A DNA stretch of 64,000 nucleotides from an uncultured Acetatifactor sp. (GCA_910583845.1 CAJUAB010000006.1:1-64000), one strand, 5' to 3'. Shown: positions 9,842-19,742, numbered from the stretch's first letter. The notes: a model not told the origin generated them from the letters alone. Translations and numbers: made by a program.

Positions 9842-11206
9842 TTACCGCTGATCCATGGGGATATAGGTCCGGTCTTCGCCGATGGACTTGTAGGCGGGGC
9901 GGATGATCTTGCCGTTGTTGGCAAGCTCTTCCAGGCGATGGGCGCTCCAGCCGGAGATTCGGGCAATGGCGAAAATGGGGGTGTACAGTTCCAGCGGCAG
10001 CCCCAGCATGTCGTATACAAAGCCGGAGTAGAAGTCCACATTGATGCTGACGCCCTTGTACATCTGCCTTTCCTGCTCGATGATCCGGGGAGCCAGCCGC
10101 TCCACCAGGGAGTAGAGCGCAAATTCCTTTTCCAGTCCCTTTTCCTGGGACAGTTTTTCCACAAAGCTCTTAAAGACCACGGCGCGGGGGTCGGACTTGG
10201 AATATACCGCATGGCCCACGCCGTAGATCAGGCCCGCATGGTCGAAGGCCTCTTTATGGAGAAGCTGTCTTAAGTAGACGGCCACTTCCTCCTCGTCGGT
10301 CCAGTCCTTTACGGTCTGCTTCATCTCCTCAAACATCTTGACCACCTTGATATTGGCACCGCCGTGACGGGGCCCTTTCAGAGATCCGATGGCGGCCGCG
10401 ATGGTGGAGTAGGTGTCCGTCAGCGAGGAGGTCACCACATGGGTGGTGAATGAGGAATTGTTGCCGCCGCCGTGCTCCATGTGCAGGATCAGCGCGATAT
10501 CCAGGATCTTGGCCTCCAGCGGCGTGTAGGAGCTGTCCGGACGCAGGATATGTAGGATATTCTCGGCGGTGGAAAGCTCCTCCACGGGCTGATGGATATA
10601 CAGGCTGTTGCCGTCATGGTAATGGCTGTAGGCCTGATAGCCATAGATGCTGAGAAGCGGGAACAGACTGATCAGCTGCAGGCATTGGCGCAGCACGTTG
10701 GGCAGGGAGGTATCATCCGCCCTGTCATCGTAGGAGTAGAGGGTCAGTACGCTCCGGGCCAAGGTATTCATCATATCCCTGCTGGGGGCTTTCATGATGA
10801 TGTCCCGCACAAAGCTGGTGGGCAGGGTGCGGTATCCCGCCAGCATTTTCTTGAAACTTTCCAGCTCGTCATGATCGGGCAGCTTGTCGAACAGCAGCAG
10901 GTAAGTGGCCTCCTCAAAGCCGAAGGCCTCGTTCCTTGGCAGACCGCCCACCAGATCCTTCACATCGTAGCCCCGGTAGAACAGACGGCCATGGTCCGGC
11001 ACCGACACACCGTTTTCTATCTTTGTGGCCCGCACGTCGGAAATATTGGTCAGACCGGCCAGCACCCCTTTGCCGTTCAGATCCCGAAGTCCCCGCTTTA
11101 CTTCATATTTTGTGAACAGTTCCGTGTCGATGATGCCGGCTTTTTCCGTCATGGCGGCGAGCTTCAATATTTCGGGGGTGATTTCGCAGTAGCTGTTATG
11201 ATCCAT
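9842..11206 (-). CDS. gltA: Citrate synthase
   Basis: 454 aa. Condenses acetyl-CoA and oxaloacetate to citrate. Motifs include MEHGGGNNSSFTTHV (catalytic His region), KGPRHGGANIKVV (second His) and GVGHAVYSKSDPRA, typical of Gram-positive citrate/2-methylcitrate synthases. The start at 11206 (MDHNSYCEITPEIL) is fixed by AAAGGAGG 8 bp upstream; the open frame runs further upstream but has no supporting start. Monocistronic on the minus strand, with a strong hairpin in its leader (11235-11271). With PEP carboxykinase and GDH nearby it fits an anaplerotic branch to 2-oxoglutarate and glutamate. A 2-methylcitrate role cannot be excluded. Confidence 0.93.
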   Translation of the reverse strand: MDHNSYCEITPEILKLAAMTEKAGIIDTELFTKYEVKRGLRDLNGKGVLAGLTNISDVRATKIENGVSVPDHGRLFYRGYDVKDLVGGLPRNEAFGFEEATYLLLFDKLPDHDELESFKKMLAGYRTLPTSFVRDIIMKAPSRDMMNTLARSVLTLYSYDDRADDTSLPNVLRQCLQLISLFPLLSIYGYQAYSHYHDGNSLYIHQPVEELSTAENILHILRPDSSYTPLEAKILDIALILHMEHGGGNNSSFTTHVVTSSLTDTYSTIAAAIGSLKGPRHGGANIKVVKMFEEMKQTVKDWTDEEEVAVYLRQLLHKEAFDHAGLIYGVGHAVYSKSDPRAVVFKSFVEKLSQEKGLEKEFALYSLVERLAPRIIEQERQMYKGVSINVDFYSGFVYDMLGLPLELYTPIFAIARISGWSAHRLEELANNGKIIRPAYKSIGEDRTYIPMDQR

Positions 11207-11234
11207 ATGGAATCCTCCTTTTCTGGTTTCTTCT

Positions 11235-11271
11235 CTGCGCAGGAATGCCCTTTCGGGGCATCCCGGCGCAG
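11235..11271 (-). promoter_or_regulatory. Stable hairpin in the citrate synthase leader
   Basis: Nested complementarity CTGCGC...GCGCAG outside and ATGCCC...GGGCAT inside, with a TTTCG loop, about 28 nt before the start codon. No U-run follows it on the minus strand, so it is not a terminator. It may stabilise mRNA or modulate translation; the function is unknown. Confidence 0.5.
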
Positions 11272-11745
11272 GGACGTTTTCTATTTCTGATTGATATTTA
11301 CTGGCTGGACTTTCAAAAAGGGACGGGGAAGCAATTCCGCGCAGGACTTCTGACCGAACAAAACCGCGGTCGGGACAAAAGCCCGGATGTTTTGCGCACA
11401 AATGCGCATAAACGCCATAACACGGGCACTACAGGAGTCTGGCCTGAGTCAGATTCCAGTTATACAGGCAGAGGAAAGTAAGGCAGATACTTGCTGTCAT
11501 GAGGCGGCCGCATCCGAATGAGAATGTCCCGCGGCTAGAGCGTACTTGAAATGCTTTCCCCGAGATGTGCGTCACAATTTGCGAGAGATTTGCGACAGAT
11601 TCAGGAGGCGCGAAGGGCCGCGCTTACGGAATTTATTGCGGATATCATGCAAAGCGGGGTGTGCGGGCCGGGAGAATCATTTTCGGGCACACTCCAGTGA
11701 CGGGCAACGAAATATATTTACAGTGTAGCATGAGGGAGGGGGAAA

Positions 11746-11925
11746 ATGCAAGAAAAAATATGCAGTTTAGGTTTTTTTTATATTTATGTCGTGTTTATGC
11801 CGGGCTGTCCGTTGCGAGTGAATAAATATACAGATTGTGGGATTTGCGTTCTCTTAAAATCATTTCATGAGGCATCTGGCTTATTTGGGAAAAAGTGGAA
11901 AGAACAGAAATTTTCGAAACAATAA
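11746..11925 (+). CDS. Possible small Cys-containing peptide gene
   Basis: 59 codons beginning MQEKICSLGFFYIYVVFM and ending KFSKQ, preceded by an unusually strong GGGAGGGGG box 3-4 bp before the ATG. The peptide has a hydrophobic N-terminal stretch, a CxxC (DCGIC) and a basic tail. The stop lies just before the pullulanase operator. No family is recognised and no clear promoter was found. It may be a chance frame; spacing between box and start is short. Confidence 0.25.
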   Translation: MQEKICSLGFFYIYVVFMPGCPLRVNKYTDCGICVLLKSFHEASGLFGKKWKEQKFSKQ

Positions 11926-11957
11926 GTGACAATTCGAAAAATCGCTCAAAATACATT

Positions 11958-12023
11958 GGAAACAAGATTGTTTTCGAAAGTTTCGAGAAAACCCTTCCCA
12001 AATGTAAAAGTTTATGCTACAAT
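11958..12023 (+). promoter_or_regulatory. Pullulanase promoter with overlapping palindromes
   Basis: -35 TTCCCA (11995-12000), 17 bp, -10 TACAAT (12018-12023). Immediately upstream are two overlapping dyads: GGAAACA-AGAT-TGTTTTC (11958-11975, 14 of 18 symmetric) and GTTTTC...GAGAAAAC (11970-11992). They resemble LacI/CcpA-class operators and would suit carbohydrate control; the regulator is not identified. Confidence 0.5.
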
Positions 12024-12094
12024 CAACCTACCAGAGATTACCAGGAGGGCGGTATGGCCGTTCTCCAATATTGCAGAAGGAGGGCTTTTACAAA

Positions 12095-14905
12095 ATGGAG
12101 GGAAAAGCGACAAAGAAACTGGGGCTCAGGCGTGTCTGGGCGGTATTTATGGCATCTGTGCTGCTTTTTCTGGCAACGGCAGACTGGATTGCGGGCATGC
12201 CGACAGTGCATGCGGCGGAGGATCTGATCCTGAAGCTCCACTACCACAGAGAGGACGGCAATTATGAGGGCTGGGATGTATGGCTGTGGGAAATCGGCGG
12301 AGATGGGGGCGGTTTTGCCTTCGCGGAGGAAGACGGCGAGATGGTGGCCACAAAGGTGGTGACGCCGGGAGTGACTTCCATCGGATTTATCGTTCGGACG
12401 GCGGACTGGGCGAAGGATGTGGACAAGGATCAGTTTATTGATCTCTCCGAGATGGTGTCGGGCACGGTACATATCTATGTGGAGTCCGGCGTGGAGGGAT
12501 ATACGAAGGAATACGGCGAGGATGCCGTCACCGGGGTGAAGCTGTCAAAGGCCAGATATGATCAGGAGACCGGCACCGTCACCGTGGAGATGACCGGCGA
12601 GGTGGAAGGGGACCTGGACTCGGTCTTTGAAATTCTCGGCAGCCAGGGCGGGGTGGCCATAGCGAAGGGAGAAGAGGCCGCGGGAGAGCAGTGGCATTAT
12701 ATACTGACGCCGGAAGAGCCGCTGGAGCTTACGAGAGAATACAGCATTACCTTTGACGGGAACACCTATAAGGTAACGATGCCCAATATCTATTCCACCG
12801 ACGCGTTTGAGGCGGAATATACATATGAGGGCGATGACCTGGGCGCACAGTACTCCCCTGAGAGCACCCGCTTCCGGGTGTGGGCGCCCACGGCGGACGA
12901 AGTGCTTTTGAATCTGTACGGCAGCGGCACGGAAGGGACGGAGGACCTGCTGGAGCAGATCCCCATGACGGCGGATGTAAACGGGACCTGGATGGCTGAA
13001 AAGGAAGGGGATTTAAACGGTACTTATTATACGTATACGGCGGTGATAAACGGGGAGGAGCGGGAGGCCTGCGACCCTTATGCCAGAACCACCGGCGTGA
13101 ACGGAAAGAGGGCCATGGTCCTTGATCTGGACGCCACCGATCCCCAGGGCTGGGAGTCGGACGCGGACCCCAATGAGGGAGGCACTTACAACGACGCCAT
13201 TATCTATGAGCTGCATGTGCGGGATCTTTCCGCAGACCCCGGTTCCGGCATTGAAAATGTGGGCAAGTTCCTGGGGCTTACGGAGACGGGCACCCAGACG
13301 CCCGGGGGAATGGCCACGGGACTGGATCACATCAAGGAGCTGGGGGTCACTCATCTGCACCTTCTGCCGGTGTACGACTACGGCTCCGTGGATGAGGCCA
13401 ATCTGGAGAAACCCCAGTTCAACTGGGGATATGATCCGGTAAACTACAATGTGCCGGAGGGTTCCTACTCCACGGACCCCTATAACGGGGAAGTGCGGGT
13501 GCGGGAGATGAAACAGATGGTGAAAGCGCTCCATGACAACGGCATCAGCGTCATCATGGATGTGGTGTACAACCATGTGCAGAGCGCCGGGGATTTCTGT
13601 GTCAACAGGCTGGTGCCGGGATATTTTTCCCGCATGGATGAGAACGGCGCGTATTCCAACGGTTCCGGCTGCGGAAACGACACGGCCTCCGAGCGGAGCA
13701 TGGTGCGCAAATATATTGTGGATTCCGTGAAATACTGGGCGGACGAGTACCATATCGACGGTTTCCGCTTTGACCTGGTGGGACTGTTGGATACGGAGAC
13801 GGTGAATCAGATTGTGGAAGAGGTCCATAAGGATCATCCCCATGTGATCTTCTACGGGGAGGGCTGGACCATGGATACCGCGGTGACCAAAGAGGGAATT
13901 TTGATGGCCACGCAGGTAAATTCCACGGAGACGCCCGGTTTCGCGTACTTCAGCGACACCATCCGGGACGCCCTGAAAGGGAGCGTGTTCGATACATCCC
14001 TGGGGTATGTTTCCGGGGCGGAGGGCCTGGAGGATACCATCCGGCAGTGCTTTATGGGACTGACCGACTGGTGTACCACTCCGGCGCAGACCGTCAATTA
14101 CGCGTCCTGCCATGACAATCTGACCATGATGGACCGGATCACTAGGTCCGCCCTGAGTTCTCCCAGAGTGGATAAGATCCGGATGAACAATCTGGCGGCG
14201 GCCATCTATATGACCTCCCAGGGGATTCCCTTTATGCAGGCCGGAGAGGAAATGCTCCGCACCAAGTTAAAGCCCGACGGCACCTTCGACGAAAACAGCT
14301 ACGCGTCAAAGGATTCCGTCAACAGCTTAAAATGGGAAACCCTGGACGAGGAGGAGTACCAGCAGGTCTTCGCGTATTACAAGGGGCTGATCGCGTTCAG
14401 GAAAGCCCATGGGGCGCTGCGGCTGACCAACGCCTCGGATGTGGAGCAGCATGTGAAACCGGTGGAGGGACTGCCGGCCAACGTAGTGGCATTCCAGGTG
14501 GGCGGAGGCGTGAACGGAGAGACTTCCGAAGGGATGTTCCTGATTTTCAATCCCAACAATCAGGTCCAGGAGATCACTCTGCCCGACGGTGTGTGGGATG
14601 TGTATGTGGACGGCGAGAGGGCCGGGACGGAGGTGCTCTCCACCATCACCAACGGAAAGGCTACAGTGGAGCCCATCTCCGCGCTGGTGCTGGTAAAAGG
14701 AACCGGCACCATGATCCGGGAGGAGGAAAGCCCCGTGGAAAGCGGGGAGACACCCGCGGACGTGGAGAGTCCGGAGGCTTCGGAAACGGCAGGGGAGGAC
14801 GGTTCCGGTAACGGTGGGCTGATTGCGGCGCTGTGCGCCGTGGCAGTGGTTGCGGCCGCAGCAATCGGACTGTTTGTGATGCGGAAAAAGAAGAACGGAA
14901 AATAA
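12095..14905 (+). CDS. pulA: Type I pullulanase, cell-surface anchored
   Basis: 936 aa. Debranches alpha-1,6 links of pullulan, glycogen and amylopectin outside the cell. A signal peptide (about 1-42, cleavage near VHAAED) precedes a CBM41-type starch-binding domain (about 43-145), a further beta domain, a CBM48 domain (about 275-365) and the GH13_14 barrel. Seen in the barrel: the pullulanase hallmark FNWGYDPVNYN, nucleophile region DGFRFDLVG, acid region FYGEGWT and CHDN. The C-terminus has a Glu/Ser-rich spacer, a membrane helix (LIAALCAVAVVAAAAIGLFV) and RKKK stop-transfer, so it is membrane-tethered without LPXTG. AGAAGGAGG supports the start at 12095. Confidence 0.95.
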   Translation: MEGKATKKLGLRRVWAVFMASVLLFLATADWIAGMPTVHAAEDLILKLHYHREDGNYEGWDVWLWEIGGDGGGFAFAEEDGEMVATKVVTPGVTSIGFIVRTADWAKDVDKDQFIDLSEMVSGTVHIYVESGVEGYTKEYGEDAVTGVKLSKARYDQETGTVTVEMTGEVEGDLDSVFEILGSQGGVAIAKGEEAAGEQWHYILTPEEPLELTREYSITFDGNTYKVTMPNIYSTDAFEAEYTYEGDDLGAQYSPESTRFRVWAPTADEVLLNLYGSGTEGTEDLLEQIPMTADVNGTWMAEKEGDLNGTYYTYTAVINGEEREACDPYARTTGVNGKRAMVLDLDATDPQGWESDADPNEGGTYNDAIIYELHVRDLSADPGSGIENVGKFLGLTETGTQTPGGMATGLDHIKELGVTHLHLLPVYDYGSVDEANLEKPQFNWGYDPVNYNVPEGSYSTDPYNGEVRVREMKQMVKALHDNGISVIMDVVYNHVQSAGDFCVNRLVPGYFSRMDENGAYSNGSGCGNDTASERSMVRKYIVDSVKYWADEYHIDGFRFDLVGLLDTETVNQIVEEVHKDHPHVIFYGEGWTMDTAVTKEGILMATQVNSTETPGFAYFSDTIRDALKGSVFDTSLGYVSGAEGLEDTIRQCFMGLTDWCTTPAQTVNYASCHDNLTMMDRITRSALSSPRVDKIRMNNLAAAIYMTSQGIPFMQAGEEMLRTKLKPDGTFDENSYASKDSVNSLKWETLDEEEYQQVFAYYKGLIAFRKAHGALRLTNASDVEQHVKPVEGLPANVVAFQVGGGVNGETSEGMFLIFNPNNQVQEITLPDGVWDVYVDGERAGTEVLSTITNGKATVEPISALVLVKGTGTMIREEESPVESGETPADVESPEASETAGEDGSGNGGLIAALCAVAVVAAAAIGLFVMRKKKNGK

Positions 14906-14921
14906 TTTTCTCATAGGGCAA

Positions 14922-14984
14922 GGCCCTCTTTGTGACGGAGCAGGTGTAAACCCGATTGCGTCGCAAAGGGGGCCTGTGCTTTTT
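14922..14984 (+). terminator. Pullulanase terminator
   Basis: A long stem GGCCCTCTTTGTGACG against CGTCGCAAAGGGGGCC with a ~20-nt loop, followed after six bases by TTTTT. Confidence 0.7.
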
Positions 14985-15090
14985 GCCAAAACACGCTCCA
15001 GGCCTATAGCGGGAAGAAATGGATTGATTTCAGAGCAGAAACCGGATATATTATAACTGTAGAAAGGGCTCTGTCAGAAAGAGGTGAAAT

Positions 15091-16791
15091 ATGGCCAGGA
15101 CAATAGGAATCGGGAATCAGGATTTTGAAACGATCCGGAAAGAGGGATATTTTTATGTGGATAAAACGCACTTTATACGGGAATGGTGGGAGAGCGGGGA
15201 CAATGCGACGCTGATTACCCGCCCCCGGCGCTTTGGCAAGACGTTGAACATGAGCATGCTGGAGCAGTTTTTCTCGGTGGATTACGCAGGGCGCGGCGAT
15301 CTGTTTGAGGGGCTTTCTATCTGGCAGGAGGAGAAATACCGTAAACTCCAGGGGACATACCCGGTGATTGCGCTCAGCTTTGCGAATGTGAAGGAAACCA
15401 CTTTCCGTGATGCCAGAAAGAGGATCAGCCAGATCATTACGGAACTGTATAACCGATTTGATTTCCTTTCGGGCAGCGACAGCCTGAATGAGAATGAAAA
15501 AGAGCTGTTTCGGAAGATATCTGCGGGGGAGGCCCGGGATGAGGAGACAAATTCCCTGAAAACGCTGTCAAATTATCTGATGCAGCATTATGGGAAAAAA
15601 GTGATCATCCTGCTGGATGAGTACGACACGCCCATGCAGGAGGCTTATGTGGGCGGATATTGGGAGGAGTTAGTGGCATTTACCAGGAGCCTGTTTGGCG
15701 CAACATGCAAGACCAACCCTTATATGGAACGAGCCCTGATGACCGGAATCACCCGTGTAAGTAAAGAGTCCATGTTTTCTGACCTGAACAATCTGAAAGT
15801 AGTGACAATTACAACAGAAAAATATACAGATTGTTTTGGCTTTACGGAAGAGGAGGTATTTACTGCCCTTGATGAGTTTGGATTGTCCGATCAGAAACAG
15901 CAGGTCAAAGACTGGTATGACGGGTTTACTTTTGGCAACAGAAAGGATATTTATAATCCCTGGTCTATCATAAATTTTCTGGATGAAAGAAAGGTGGGGG
16001 CATACTGGGTCAATACCAGCTCTAACAGGCTGGCCAGCAAGCTGCTCCGGGAGAGTACTCCTGAGATCAAGCAGACTTTTGAAGAGCTGTTATGTGGAAA
16101 AACGCTGAAAATGGAGCTGGACGAGCAGATCGTTTATCATCAGTTATCCACTAAGAAGAACGCTATATGGAGTCTGCTGTTGGCCAGCGGATATCTGAAG
16201 GTGAAGAACTATAAGGCATATGTTGCAGAGTATGGGAAGTGGAGGCAGGATTATGAGCTGGAGCTGACCAACTTTGAGGTACGGGTCATGTTTCAGGATA
16301 TGGTACATGACTGGTTTGACGGCCCCTCTTCCAATTATAATGATTTTATCAAGGCGCTGCTGCTGGGGGACATAGAGGCGATGAATGTCTACATGAACCG
16401 TGTGACGCAGGAGATGTTCAGCTATTTTGACACGGGCCGGAACCCATACAGCGAGCCGGAGAGGTTCTACCACGGTTTCGTGCTGGGTCTGATGGTGGAG
16501 CTGTGTGACCGGTATACGGTGACATCCAACCGGGAGAGCGGTTTTGGCAGGTATGACGTGATGCTGGAGCCCAGGGATACGGCAAAGGATGACGCCATGA
16601 TCCTGGAATTCAAGGTCCAGGGGCGGAAGGAAAAGGAACTGTCCGACACTGTGGCCGAGGCGCTGCGGCAGATCGGGGAAAAGGATTACCAGGCGTCGCT
16701 GACAGCAAAGGGGATACCGGGGGAACGCATCCGGAAGTATGGATTTGCCTTTTGCGGGAAAGAAGTGCTGATCGGTACGGAGGAGGCATAA
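15091..16791 (+). CDS. AAA-ATPase-like / PDDEXK_9 nuclease-family protein
   Basis: 566 aa. N-terminal AAA-ATPase-like domain (PF09820 type) with the atypical P-loop region RPRRFGKTLNMSML and Walker B VIILLDEYDTPMQEAY. The C-terminal PDDEXK_9 (PF08011 type) domain has GRYDVML...ILEFKV, placing Asp and E-x-K as nuclease-fold residues. This family is abundant in gut anaerobes, often in many paralogues; its role is not established. Promoter TTGATT-17-TATATT (15024-15052) and an AGAGGTGAA box precede it. Stand-alone gene; a second, diverged member lies at 32.4 kb. Confidence 0.88.
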   Translation: MARTIGIGNQDFETIRKEGYFYVDKTHFIREWWESGDNATLITRPRRFGKTLNMSMLEQFFSVDYAGRGDLFEGLSIWQEEKYRKLQGTYPVIALSFANVKETTFRDARKRISQIITELYNRFDFLSGSDSLNENEKELFRKISAGEARDEETNSLKTLSNYLMQHYGKKVIILLDEYDTPMQEAYVGGYWEELVAFTRSLFGATCKTNPYMERALMTGITRVSKESMFSDLNNLKVVTITTEKYTDCFGFTEEEVFTALDEFGLSDQKQQVKDWYDGFTFGNRKDIYNPWSIINFLDERKVGAYWVNTSSNRLASKLLRESTPEIKQTFEELLCGKTLKMELDEQIVYHQLSTKKNAIWSLLLASGYLKVKNYKAYVAEYGKWRQDYELELTNFEVRVMFQDMVHDWFDGPSSNYNDFIKALLLGDIEAMNVYMNRVTQEMFSYFDTGRNPYSEPERFYHGFVLGLMVELCDRYTVTSNRESGFGRYDVMLEPRDTAKDDAMILEFKVQGRKEKELSDTVAEALRQIGEKDYQASLTAKGIPGERIRKYGFAFCGKEVLIGTEEA

Positions 16792-16954
16792 ATATACGTG
16801 CTGTTACTCGTTTTATAAAGCAGACGGAAAAAACGGAAAAACAGCCGGATTTGTTTTGCACGAGGTATGGATTTTTGTGGTAAAATGAGTTAAAATAAAT
16901 CTTAATGCGCGTGTGGAGCCACGGAAAAAGCACAGTCCATGTAAAAGCGGCACT

Positions 16955-17003
16955 TTTTTCCCGGGATAGTTGCCCGGGGAAAATCCGCGGATGGTACTGC
17001 GGC
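16955..17003 (+). promoter_or_regulatory. Two strong hairpins in the deoC leader
   Basis: The first stem pairs TTTTTCCCGGG (16955-16965) with CCCGGGGAAAA (16973-16983); the second pairs CCGC with GCGG around ATGGTACT (about 16985-17003). No T-run follows. The leader is clearly structured but matches no riboswitch I can name. Confidence 0.4.
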
Positions 17004-17024
17004 GCGCGGTGAGGAGACAGGATT

Positions 17025-17696
17025 ATGACGGATGTACAGACAATGTTAGGCAAAGTGGACCATACCCAGCTCAAGGCTTTCTGCACCTGGGAGGACATTG
17101 AGAAACTGTGCCGGGAAGCGGCGGCGTATCACACGGCCAGCGTGTGTATTCCCCCCTGCTATGTGGGACGTGTGCATGAGGCCTTCGGCGGGCAGGTGAA
17201 GATCTGTACCGTGGTGGGATTTCCCCTGGGATACCAGGTGACGGAGGCCAAGGTCTGCGAGGCCAGGCAGGCCATTGCCCAGGGCTGCGACGAGGTGGAT
17301 ATGGTGATCAACCTTACGGATGTGAAAAACGGGCGCTACGACCTGGTGGAGGAGGAGATCCGGCAGATGAAAGCCGTCTGCGGGGAGCATGTGCTGAAAG
17401 TGATTGTGGAGGCCTGCTATCTGACCCGGGAGGAGAAGATCGCCATGTGCAGGGCCGTGACGGCGGCGGGGGCAGACTATATCAAGACCTCCACCGGTTT
17501 TGGCACCGGCGGCGCCACCAGAGAGGACGTGCAGCTTTTCCGGGAGCATATCGGTCCTGACGTGAAAATCAAGGCGGCGGGAGGCATATCCACCCTGGAA
17601 GATCTTGCGGACTTTGTCCGGCTGGGCTGCGAACGGGTGGGAACTTCCCGGGCTGTGGGACTGGTTCGGGAGTCTGATACCGCCGCTGGGGTCTGA
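17025..17696 (+). CDS. deoC: Deoxyribose-phosphate aldolase
   Basis: 223 aa, normal length. Splits 2-deoxyribose-5-phosphate into glyceraldehyde-3-phosphate and acetaldehyde in deoxynucleoside catabolism. The TIM barrel has the Schiff-base lysine in ADYIKTSTGFGTGGAT, the proton-relay lysine in VKIKAAGGIS and the DEVDMVINL motif. GAGGAG precedes the ATG. Usual partners (deoA, deoB, nupG) are absent here; the next gene, 48 bp downstream, is an M24 aminopeptidase and is probably co-transcribed. Confidence 0.95.
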   Translation: MTDVQTMLGKVDHTQLKAFCTWEDIEKLCREAAAYHTASVCIPPCYVGRVHEAFGGQVKICTVVGFPLGYQVTEAKVCEARQAIAQGCDEVDMVINLTDVKNGRYDLVEEEIRQMKAVCGEHVLKVIVEACYLTREEKIAMCRAVTAAGADYIKTSTGFGTGGATREDVQLFREHIGPDVKIKAAGGISTLEDLADFVRLGCERVGTSRAVGLVRESDTAAGV

Positions 17697-17744
17697 GAGA
17701 AGGGCGAATCATCAAGCAGGAGAAAAATCAAGGAGATAAAAATC

Positions 17745-19595
17745 ATGGAAAACAAAGTGATTATGCAGCGGCTTGAGGCGCTGCGCCAGAAGCTGTGCCA
17801 GGAGGGGATCGACTACTATCTGATTCCCACGGCGGACTTTCATAACTCGGAATATGTGAACGCTTACTTCACCGTGCGGGAGCATTTCTGCGGCTTCACC
17901 GGCTCCAACGGCACACTGGTGGTGTGGCAGGAGGGCGCGGCTCTGTGGACCGACGGACGGTATTTTATCCAGGCGGAACATGAACTGGAGGGAACCACGG
18001 TGGAGCTGATGCGGATGCAGCAGGAGGGTGTGCCCACCATCGAGGAATTTTTGAAGAGGGAAATGCGGCAGGGGCAGACGCTGGGCTTTGACGGCAGAGT
18101 GGTGCCCGTCAGCGAGGGACAGCGCTACGAGAAAGCGCTGAAGGACAAGGAAATCCGCATTGTCTATGACAGGGATATCGCAGGCGGTCTCTGGGAGGAC
18201 CGGCCCCCTTTGCCCGCGGGGCCTGTGACCGTGCTGCCGGTGGAGATTGCCGGGCGCTCCACGGCGGAAAAACTGGCGGATGTGCGGAAAAAGATGGCGC
18301 AGGAGGGGGCGTCCGGCTTCCTTCTGAGCAAGCTGGACGATCTGATGTGGCTTTTCAACATCCGGGGGTGCGATGTGGAGTGCAATCCGGTGGCTCTGTG
18401 CCATGCCTATATTACGATGGAAGAGGCGCATCTGTTTATTCAGGAAAAGGCTTTGAGCGACGAAGTCAGATCTGATCTGGCGGATAAAAAGGTGACGGTC
18501 CATCCCTATGAATCGGTGGTGGATTTCCTGAAAGAGCTGCCGGAGAAAGCGGCGGTGCTGGTGGACCGCAGACAGGTCAGCTATGCCCTGTACAAGGCCG
18601 TCAGCAAGCAGCAGAGGCCGGTGGAGGCCTCCAACCCCACGGAATTGCTTAAGGCGGTCAAAAATCCGGTGGAGCTGGCCAATATGGAGAAGATTTATCT
18701 GAAAGACAGCGTGGCTCTGACCAAATTTATCTACTGGGTAAAAACCAACATCGGAAAGACAGAGATCACGGAGATCAGCGCCGCGGACTATCTGGAGAAG
18801 CTGCGCAGGGCGATTCCGGAGTTTCTGGACCTGTCCTTCCCCACCATATCCGCCTACGGGCCCAACGCGGCCATGATGCACTATGAGCCCACGCCGGAAA
18901 ACCATGCCATATGCAGACCGGAGGGAATGCTGCTGGTGGACAGCGGCGGCCAGTACATGGGGGGCACCACGGATGTGACCCGCACCATTGTGCTGGGACC
19001 TGTCACCGGGGAACAGAAGATGCATTATACGTTGGTGGCCGGAGCCATGCTGCAGATGACGGCGGCCAGATGGCTTTATGGCTGTACCGGGCGGAATCTG
19101 GATATTCTGGCCAGACAGCGCCTGTGGAACGCGGGACTGGATTATCAGTGCGGCACGGGACACGGAGTGGGGTATATCCTGAACGTGCATGAGGGGCCCC
19201 AGAGTCTGCGCTGGCAGTATGTAAAGGGTCTGGAGGAAACCCCCTTTGAGGAGGGAATGGACGTGACCAACGAGCCCGGAGTCTACGTGCAGGACAGCCA
19301 TGGCATCCGCATTGAGAATGTGATGGTGGCGAAAAAAGACGTGAAGAACGAGTACGGCCAGTTCATGCATTTTGAGACGCTGACCTGGGTGCCCATCGAC
19401 ATGGACGCCATTGACGAGGAATATCTGACCGAGGAGCAGCGCGTGTTTCTGTATGCTTACCAGAGGCAGGTGTACGAAAAGGTATCTCCCTATCTGACGG
19501 AGGAGGAGGCGCAGTGGCTGCGCCGGGAGACCAGGGCGGACAGTACGGTTTTGCTCGCGCATGAATCCGCGCAGGCATCACGGACGGAGGGGTGA
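17745..19595 (+). CDS. Xaa-Pro aminopeptidase (M24, long form)
   Basis: 616 aa, the length of the three-domain long aminopeptidase P family. Removes N-terminal residues ahead of proline in peptides. Two creatinase-like N-terminal domains precede the pita-bread catalytic domain, where the metal ligands appear as LLVDSGGQYMGGTTDVTRT (two Asp), GTGHGVGY (His), TNEPGVY (Glu) and GIRIENV (Glu). AAGGAG lies 9 bp before the ATG. It follows deoC closely and is followed by a gap holding the pckA promoter. Cytoplasmic; no signal peptide. Confidence 0.93.
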   Translation: MENKVIMQRLEALRQKLCQEGIDYYLIPTADFHNSEYVNAYFTVREHFCGFTGSNGTLVVWQEGAALWTDGRYFIQAEHELEGTTVELMRMQQEGVPTIEEFLKREMRQGQTLGFDGRVVPVSEGQRYEKALKDKEIRIVYDRDIAGGLWEDRPPLPAGPVTVLPVEIAGRSTAEKLADVRKKMAQEGASGFLLSKLDDLMWLFNIRGCDVECNPVALCHAYITMEEAHLFIQEKALSDEVRSDLADKKVTVHPYESVVDFLKELPEKAAVLVDRRQVSYALYKAVSKQQRPVEASNPTELLKAVKNPVELANMEKIYLKDSVALTKFIYWVKTNIGKTEITEISAADYLEKLRRAIPEFLDLSFPTISAYGPNAAMMHYEPTPENHAICRPEGMLLVDSGGQYMGGTTDVTRTIVLGPVTGEQKMHYTLVAGAMLQMTAARWLYGCTGRNLDILARQRLWNAGLDYQCGTGHGVGYILNVHEGPQSLRWQYVKGLEETPFEEGMDVTNEPGVYVQDSHGIRIENVMVAKKDVKNEYGQFMHFETLTWVPIDMDAIDEEYLTEEQRVFLYAYQRQVYEKVSPYLTEEEAQWLRRETRADSTVLLAHESAQASRTEG

Positions 19596-19742
19596 CAGAG
19601 GCTTTCCCCGCGGCGGGGAGAATTGATACCCGTGCGGTTGCATACGGCACGGCTTTGTGCAAAACGGCAACGTCCGGAGGAAATCCGCCCACAGGCCGGG
19701 GGAATATAATTATAAAAACGGTATTAAATTTCCGCGGGTTTA

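Larger units (their letters stand above)
11207..12094. other. Divergent intergenic region between gltA and the pullulanase gene
   Basis: About 890 bp. It holds the gltA leader hairpin, one possible 59-codon small gene (11746-11925) and the pullulanase operator/promoter. The stretch 11280-11740 shows no convincing gene, RNA or repeat; a pair of TTTGCGA motifs (about 11578-11600) was noted but not interpreted. Confidence 0.5.

Noticed and set aside
16985..17003. Degenerate T-box before deoC
   Set aside because: GGATGGTACTGCGG resembles a T-box core, but there is no terminator after it, no stem I region and deoC is not an amino acid gene.
17712..19562. 616-codon open frame antisense to the M24 aminopeptidase gene
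   Set aside because: It mirrors the true gene in a GC-rich stretch, has no ribosome box and its product is His/Gln/Leu-rich without a family. The same applies to the 552-codon antisense frame over the EF-G-like gene (38858-40516).
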